A stretch of DNA of 7,064 bases from an uncultured Candidatus Saccharibacteria bacterium (lineage in GTDB: Bacteria > Patescibacteriota > Saccharimonadia > Saccharimonadales > Saccharimonadaceae), in NCBI GenBank assembly GCA_938030585.1, contig CALHIA010000032.1, positions 1 through 7,064 on the forward strand, in the 5' to 3' direction. Under the pieces are notes generated by a model that was not told where the DNA came from, did not search any database, and worked only from the letters and a program-made list of their open reading frames with translations. The position numbers and the translations under genes were made by a program. Each line of letters opens with the position of its first letter. Position 1 is the stretch's first letter. Shown here piece by piece: positions 4,398 to 7,064 of this stretch.

Positions 4398-6644
4398 TTA
4401 AACTTTATTGATCACTGGAATCACGATAGGGGTGTGACCAGTGGCATCGAAGAGGATGCGAGTGATGTCTTCTTTGACTTCTTCCTTCAAGACCTTCACC
4501 TCTGGTTCGGTAGAGATGGACTTGTCGGTTTTTACACGAAGATAGTGACGAATCTTACCGATCAATTCCTCGGAATTGTCGAGATAGATAAAGGCACGTG
4601 ACACGATATCTGGCGTCTTGATCAAACGGCCAGTCTTCTTGCTGATAGTCAGAACGATCATGAAAATACCTTCACGCGAGATATGGATACGGTCTTTCAC
4701 TACTGCTTCGTGCACTGGTTTATCGGCATCATCGTAAAGCTTATTGCCGACCGAGATACGACCATTCTTGCGGATTGTCTTATTTGGCAGAAGTTCCACG
4801 ATATCGCCGTCATCTGCTACCAAGATACGGTCGTGAGGAATTCCCACAACATTTTCTGCCATCTCGGCATTGTGTTCCATCATGAAGAATTCACCGTGGT
4901 ATGGCAAATAGTTCAAAGGCTGTAAGCGCGTCACAAAATCGACGTGATCTTCATAGTAGGCGTGACCTGAAAGGTGAAGTGGGCCAATATTAGTGAGGTG
5001 GGTTTTACCATTTTGAATCACCTGGGCACCTTCACGAAGTAGACCGTCCACGGTATTTACCACGTGTGGTTCGTTACCAGGAATTGGATTAGAAGAGAAG
5101 ACGATGGTGTCACTAGCTTTAATCTTGATAAATTTGTGGGCGCCGGTCACCATACGGTTAAGCACGGCATTCAATTCACCTTGCGAACCAGTACAAACGA
5201 TCGTCACCTTATCATCTGGCAGCTTAATAATGTCTTCCATTTTCATCACGGTATCTTTTGGCACCTTGATACACTTGGCACGCAGCGCCACTTCGATATT
5301 GTTAATCATCGAGAGGCCAGCAAAAGCTACCTTGCGACCACGTCGATAAGCTTGCTCCAAAATCATGCCGATACGGTTAATTTGAGAAGAGAAACAGGAA
5401 ATAATCACGCGGCCATTCGCGTAGTGATCCATCACCTTGCCGATATTATCACCTACGTCATATTCTGAATGTGGATGGTGACCTGGGGAATCAATGTTGG
5501 TCGATTCGTTCAGCATCAAAGAGATACCTTCGTGTTTTACAATCTCATCGAGACGTTCAAGGTCGGATTGGCGGTCGATTGGGTTAGCTTCTGCGCGCCA
5601 GTCACCAGAGAGGTAAATCACGCCGTTCGGGGTACGAATCACTAGACCACAGTTACCTGGAATTGAGTGTAGCATGTGCACAAATTCCACACTGAGATGT
5701 TCGGAAACTTGAATTTTTTCGTGCTTGAATGGGTCAACCACGTTGTAATTTAATTCTGGCAAATCATCGACTTCGCTCATTTGGCGCTTAATCATACCGA
5801 TGGTGAAATCGGTGGCATAAATTGGCGTAAGCGGGCCAAATTTTGGCAAAAGATGTTTACAGGCGCCGATGTGATCAAGGTGAGCGTGCGTGAAGAGAAT
5901 AGCTTTCACCTTGCTGAGGTTATCCTCGAGGTATTTAATATCTGGAATCATGTAGTTCACGCCTGGGTAATCTTCTGAAGCGAAGAGCACGCCCATGTCG
6001 ATCACAATCATTTCATTCTTGTATTCGATCACGGTCATATTTTTACCGATGCCGAATTCACCTGCCCCACCGATCGGAATTACGCGCACCGCTTCTGGGT
6101 CTGGACGAGCTGATTTAAGTTGAGCATTCGTCACTTGAGTGCCATTGTAGCCGTTGAAACGAGACTTATTTACTGGTACGCCGATGATGTGCTGGGTAGC
6201 CTGAGCGTTCACGTCTTGTGAAAGCATTCTCTGGTGATGTACCATTTCGCCACGACGGGTCGAAACTGAAAGGTTTACTTTGCGCGAATCATTATCGCTC
6301 ACTGCAGGGTTATTTTCTGCGGCGTTGCCTTGATTGCCACGCTTTTTGTTGTTTTTGTTCTGGCGATTATTGCGAGATTTTTGGTTGTCAGAATTATTTG
6401 CGCTGTTTGCGCGATCCGATTTTTTACCACGAAAATCCTTGCCACCAGGTTTGAAGTTGCTGTTAAAATTACGTTTTTGCGCCTGTTCAAAAATCACCGC
6501 GGCACCAGTTTCGACTGGTTTTTCCTCGGTATTTTCGAAGTGACTACGGCTCTGATTTTCTTCAAAACGGCGTTTGATTTCCGGCAAACGTTCCGCCTGC
6601 ATCCGCATCAGCTTCGCACGACGCTCTTGTTCTTGTTTATTCAT
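4398..6644 (-). CDS. rnj: Ribonuclease J with long disordered basic N-terminal extension
   Basis: 748 residues against about 555-610 in most RNase J. Residues 1-185 are an extension: a charged helical start (MNKQEQERRAKLMRMQAERL), then a low-complexity Asn/Lys/Arg-rich stretch (about 60-125). The metallo-beta-lactamase/beta-CASP core begins near VRVIPIGGAGEFGIGKNM (187-203). Metal ligands are intact: HAHLDH (H253, H255, D257, H258), H326 in HSIPG, D348 in SGDW and H583 in PYHGE. Further RNase J signatures are CTGSQGE (484-490) and HLSGH (557-561); a C-terminal domain (about 640-748) is present. RNase J combines 5'-3' exo- and endonuclease activity in mRNA decay and rRNA maturation. Some motif neighbours are unusual: NESTN for the common SDSTN and SIPGN for SIPDS. 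Start 6644 has TAAGGA (6654-6649) four bases upstream. It is transcribed alone, converging on the rpsF operon. Confidence 0.95.
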   Translation of the reverse strand: MNKQEQERRAKLMRMQAERLPEIKRRFEENQSRSHFENTEEKPVETGAAVIFEQAQKRNFNSNFKPGGKDFRGKKSDRANSANNSDNQKSRNNRQNKNNKKRGNQGNAAENNPAVSDNDSRKVNLSVSTRRGEMVHHQRMLSQDVNAQATQHIIGVPVNKSRFNGYNGTQVTNAQLKSARPDPEAVRVIPIGGAGEFGIGKNMTVIEYKNEMIVIDMGVLFASEDYPGVNYMIPDIKYLEDNLSKVKAILFTHAHLDHIGACKHLLPKFGPLTPIYATDFTIGMIKRQMSEVDDLPELNYNVVDPFKHEKIQVSEHLSVEFVHMLHSIPGNCGLVIRTPNGVIYLSGDWRAEANPIDRQSDLERLDEIVKHEGISLMLNESTNIDSPGHHPHSEYDVGDNIGKVMDHYANGRVIISCFSSQINRIGMILEQAYRRGRKVAFAGLSMINNIEVALRAKCIKVPKDTVMKMEDIIKLPDDKVTIVCTGSQGELNAVLNRMVTGAHKFIKIKASDTIVFSSNPIPGNEPHVVNTVDGLLREGAQVIQNGKTHLTNIGPLHLSGHAYYEDHVDFVTRLQPLNYLPYHGEFFMMEHNAEMAENVVGIPHDRILVADDGDIVELLPNKTIRKNGRISVGNKLYDDADKPVHEAVVKDRIHISREGIFMIVLTISKKTGRLIKTPDIVSRAFIYLDNSEELIGKIRHYLRVKTDKSISTEPEVKVLKEEVKEDITRILFDATGHTPIVIPVINKV

Positions 6645-6733
6645 TTAATCCTTAAGTAGATAAGTTAATATTAAAATATTTTTGCACAAAAACCTCAGTG
6701 AGATTCGGGTTACAAGAAATATTAATTACGTCT

Positions 6734-6762
6734 ATTATAGCAAATGCGGGGAGAGATTTCAA
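6734..6762 (-). promoter_or_regulatory. Strong extended -10 promoter of RNase J
   Basis: On the minus strand TTGAAA (6762-6757, five of six), a 17-base spacer and a perfect TATAAT (6739-6734) with TGC directly before it (6742-6740). It is the best promoter in the window. Transcription would start near 6727, leaving a leader of about 80 nt that is AT-rich and holds the TAAGGA ribosome binding site. The leader contains only weak hairpins, such as TTTTTGTGCAAAAA (minus strand, 6695-6682). Confidence 0.78.
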
Positions 6763-6813
6763 GGTGAGGAAAGATAATATTTTTTTAAACGTAAACTTAT
6801 AAACATAAGAATT

Positions 6814-6852
6814 TTGACTTTTCTACAATAGTATTGTGTTATATGCTACAAT
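6814..6852 (+). promoter_or_regulatory. Promoter(s) of the P-loop NTPase gene, predicted leaderless
   Basis: TATGCTACAAT (6842-6852) is an extended -10 (TGn at 6844-6846, TACAAT at 6847-6852) ending six bases before ATG 6859, exactly the ftsK geometry, so the transcript should begin at or near the ATG. An alternative overlapping promoter is TTGACT (6814-6819) with TGTTAT (6837-6842) at 17-base spacing, which would give a leader of about 10 nt. No Shine-Dalgarno is present. Confidence 0.55.
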
Positions 6853-6858
6853 TTATGT

Positions 6859-7064
6859 ATGTATCTAAGAAAGTTTTTTGATAATCTTTCAAAAAAACAC
6901 TACAAGAATAAGTCGGTATTTCTTTCTTTTTCTCCTCAAAATAAATCAGATGATAATAAATATATTGTAAAACAACTGAAAAATGTAACTAAACTAAAAA
7001 ATAAAAATGATAATAATATTGCATTGGATGGAGATTATGGAACAGGTAAGAGTAGTATCCTAAA
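6859..7064 (+). CDS. AT-rich P-loop NTPase, N-terminal fragment, possibly YobI-type (runs off right edge)
   Basis: From ATG 6859 the frame is open for 68 codons to the window edge. The start MYLRKFFDNLSKKHY is followed by LSFSPQNKSDDNKY (about 22-35), a Lys/Asn-rich stretch, then NIALDGDYGTGKSSIL (53-68). The last part contains a Walker A motif GDYGTGKSS after a hydrophobic strand. An LSP-like segment with a short spacer before NIAL-G-YG-GKSSIL resembles the N-terminus of YobI-type P-loop NTPases, large ATPases named from Bacillus subtilis YobI; this is from memory of the family and tentative. Other STAND or AAA-like NTPases are possible. GC content of the fragment is about 24 percent by count, far below RNase J next door (48 percent in a sampled 60 bases), which suggests acquisition by transfer. 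ATG 6855 is in another frame and meets a stop after eight codons. Confidence 0.72.
   Translation, partial: MYLRKFFDNLSKKHYKNKSVFLSFSPQNKSDDNKYIVKQLKNVTKLKNKNDNNIALDGDYGTGKSSIL

Noticed and set aside
231..4400. Exclusive use of TAA stops as a sign of genetic code change
   Set aside because: All eight visible stops are TAA, but no frame needs TGA read as an amino acid, and the sample is too small in AT-rich DNA to infer loss of a release factor.
5064..5468. Long plus-strand open frame (134 codons) opposite RNase J
   Set aside because: It is a shadow of the RNase J frame, His/Asn-rich as expected from the reverse complement of conserved codons, with no ribosome binding site or promoter.
6645..6733. 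RNase J leader as a structured riboregulator
   Set aside because: Only short AT stems and a 4-bp AACC/GGTT pairing are visible. Nothing resembles a known riboswitch or the RNase E leader hairpins.
1..7064. CRISPR arrays, tRNA/rRNA genes, insertion sequences or attachment sites
   Set aside because: I saw no regularly spaced direct repeats with unique spacers, no cloverleaf or T-loop signature, no transposase-like frame and no flanking direct or inverted repeats. The only tandem repeats are the two coding ones listed.

Overview
The window reads as chromosome of a Candidate Phyla Radiation bacterium, most likely Candidatus Saccharibacteria (TM7) or a close relative. This is inferred from protein character, not from a marker search. 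The ribosomal and translation proteins are compact (S18 of 65 residues without an N-terminal Cys, TlyA without its S4 domain). RNase J carries a long basic, Asn-rich N-terminal extension. EF-P has an Arg-tipped loop, and lineage-specific single-pass membrane proteins sit between the housekeeping genes. All eight visible stop codons are TAA. No in-frame TGA is needed, so the standard code fits.

Layout. (1) 1-134, minus: N-terminus of an FtsK/SpoIIIE-type DNA translocase running off the left edge, with a promoter abutting its ATG. (2) 180-217: intrinsic terminator. (3) 231-995, minus: unknown single-pass membrane protein with a coiled-coil stalk. (4) 996-1193: divergent intergenic region with a promoter for each side and, on the plus side, a perfect 8-bp hairpin in the rpsF leader. 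(5) 1194-4345, plus: tightly packed run rpsF-ssb-rpsR-efp-tlyA-like-unknown membrane protein, ended by a 13-bp hairpin at 4367-4396. (6) 4398-6644, minus: RNase J, convergent with the operon and sharing that terminator. (7) 6645-6858: divergent promoter region. (8) 6859-7064, plus: start of a very AT-rich P-loop NTPase gene, possibly YobI-type, cut by the right edge.

How the genes fit together. The plus-strand operon is a growth cassette: S6 and S18 bind as neighbours in the 30S platform, SSB serves replication, EF-P relieves ribosome stalling at prolines, and the TlyA-like enzyme probably methylates rRNA. The last gene may also be transcribed separately from a good promoter inside the end of the tlyA-like gene. 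RNase J would handle mRNA turnover and rRNA processing.

The most distinctive signals are regulatory. A TGCTAYAAT extended -10 element recurs four times. Three genes (ftsK, the 302-residue membrane protein and the P-loop NTPase) lack a Shine-Dalgarno and have a -10 ending only 6-10 nt before the ATG, predicting leaderless or nearly leaderless mRNAs. No complete novel system is visible. The best lead is the truncated P-loop gene at the right edge, whose function and partners lie outside the window.
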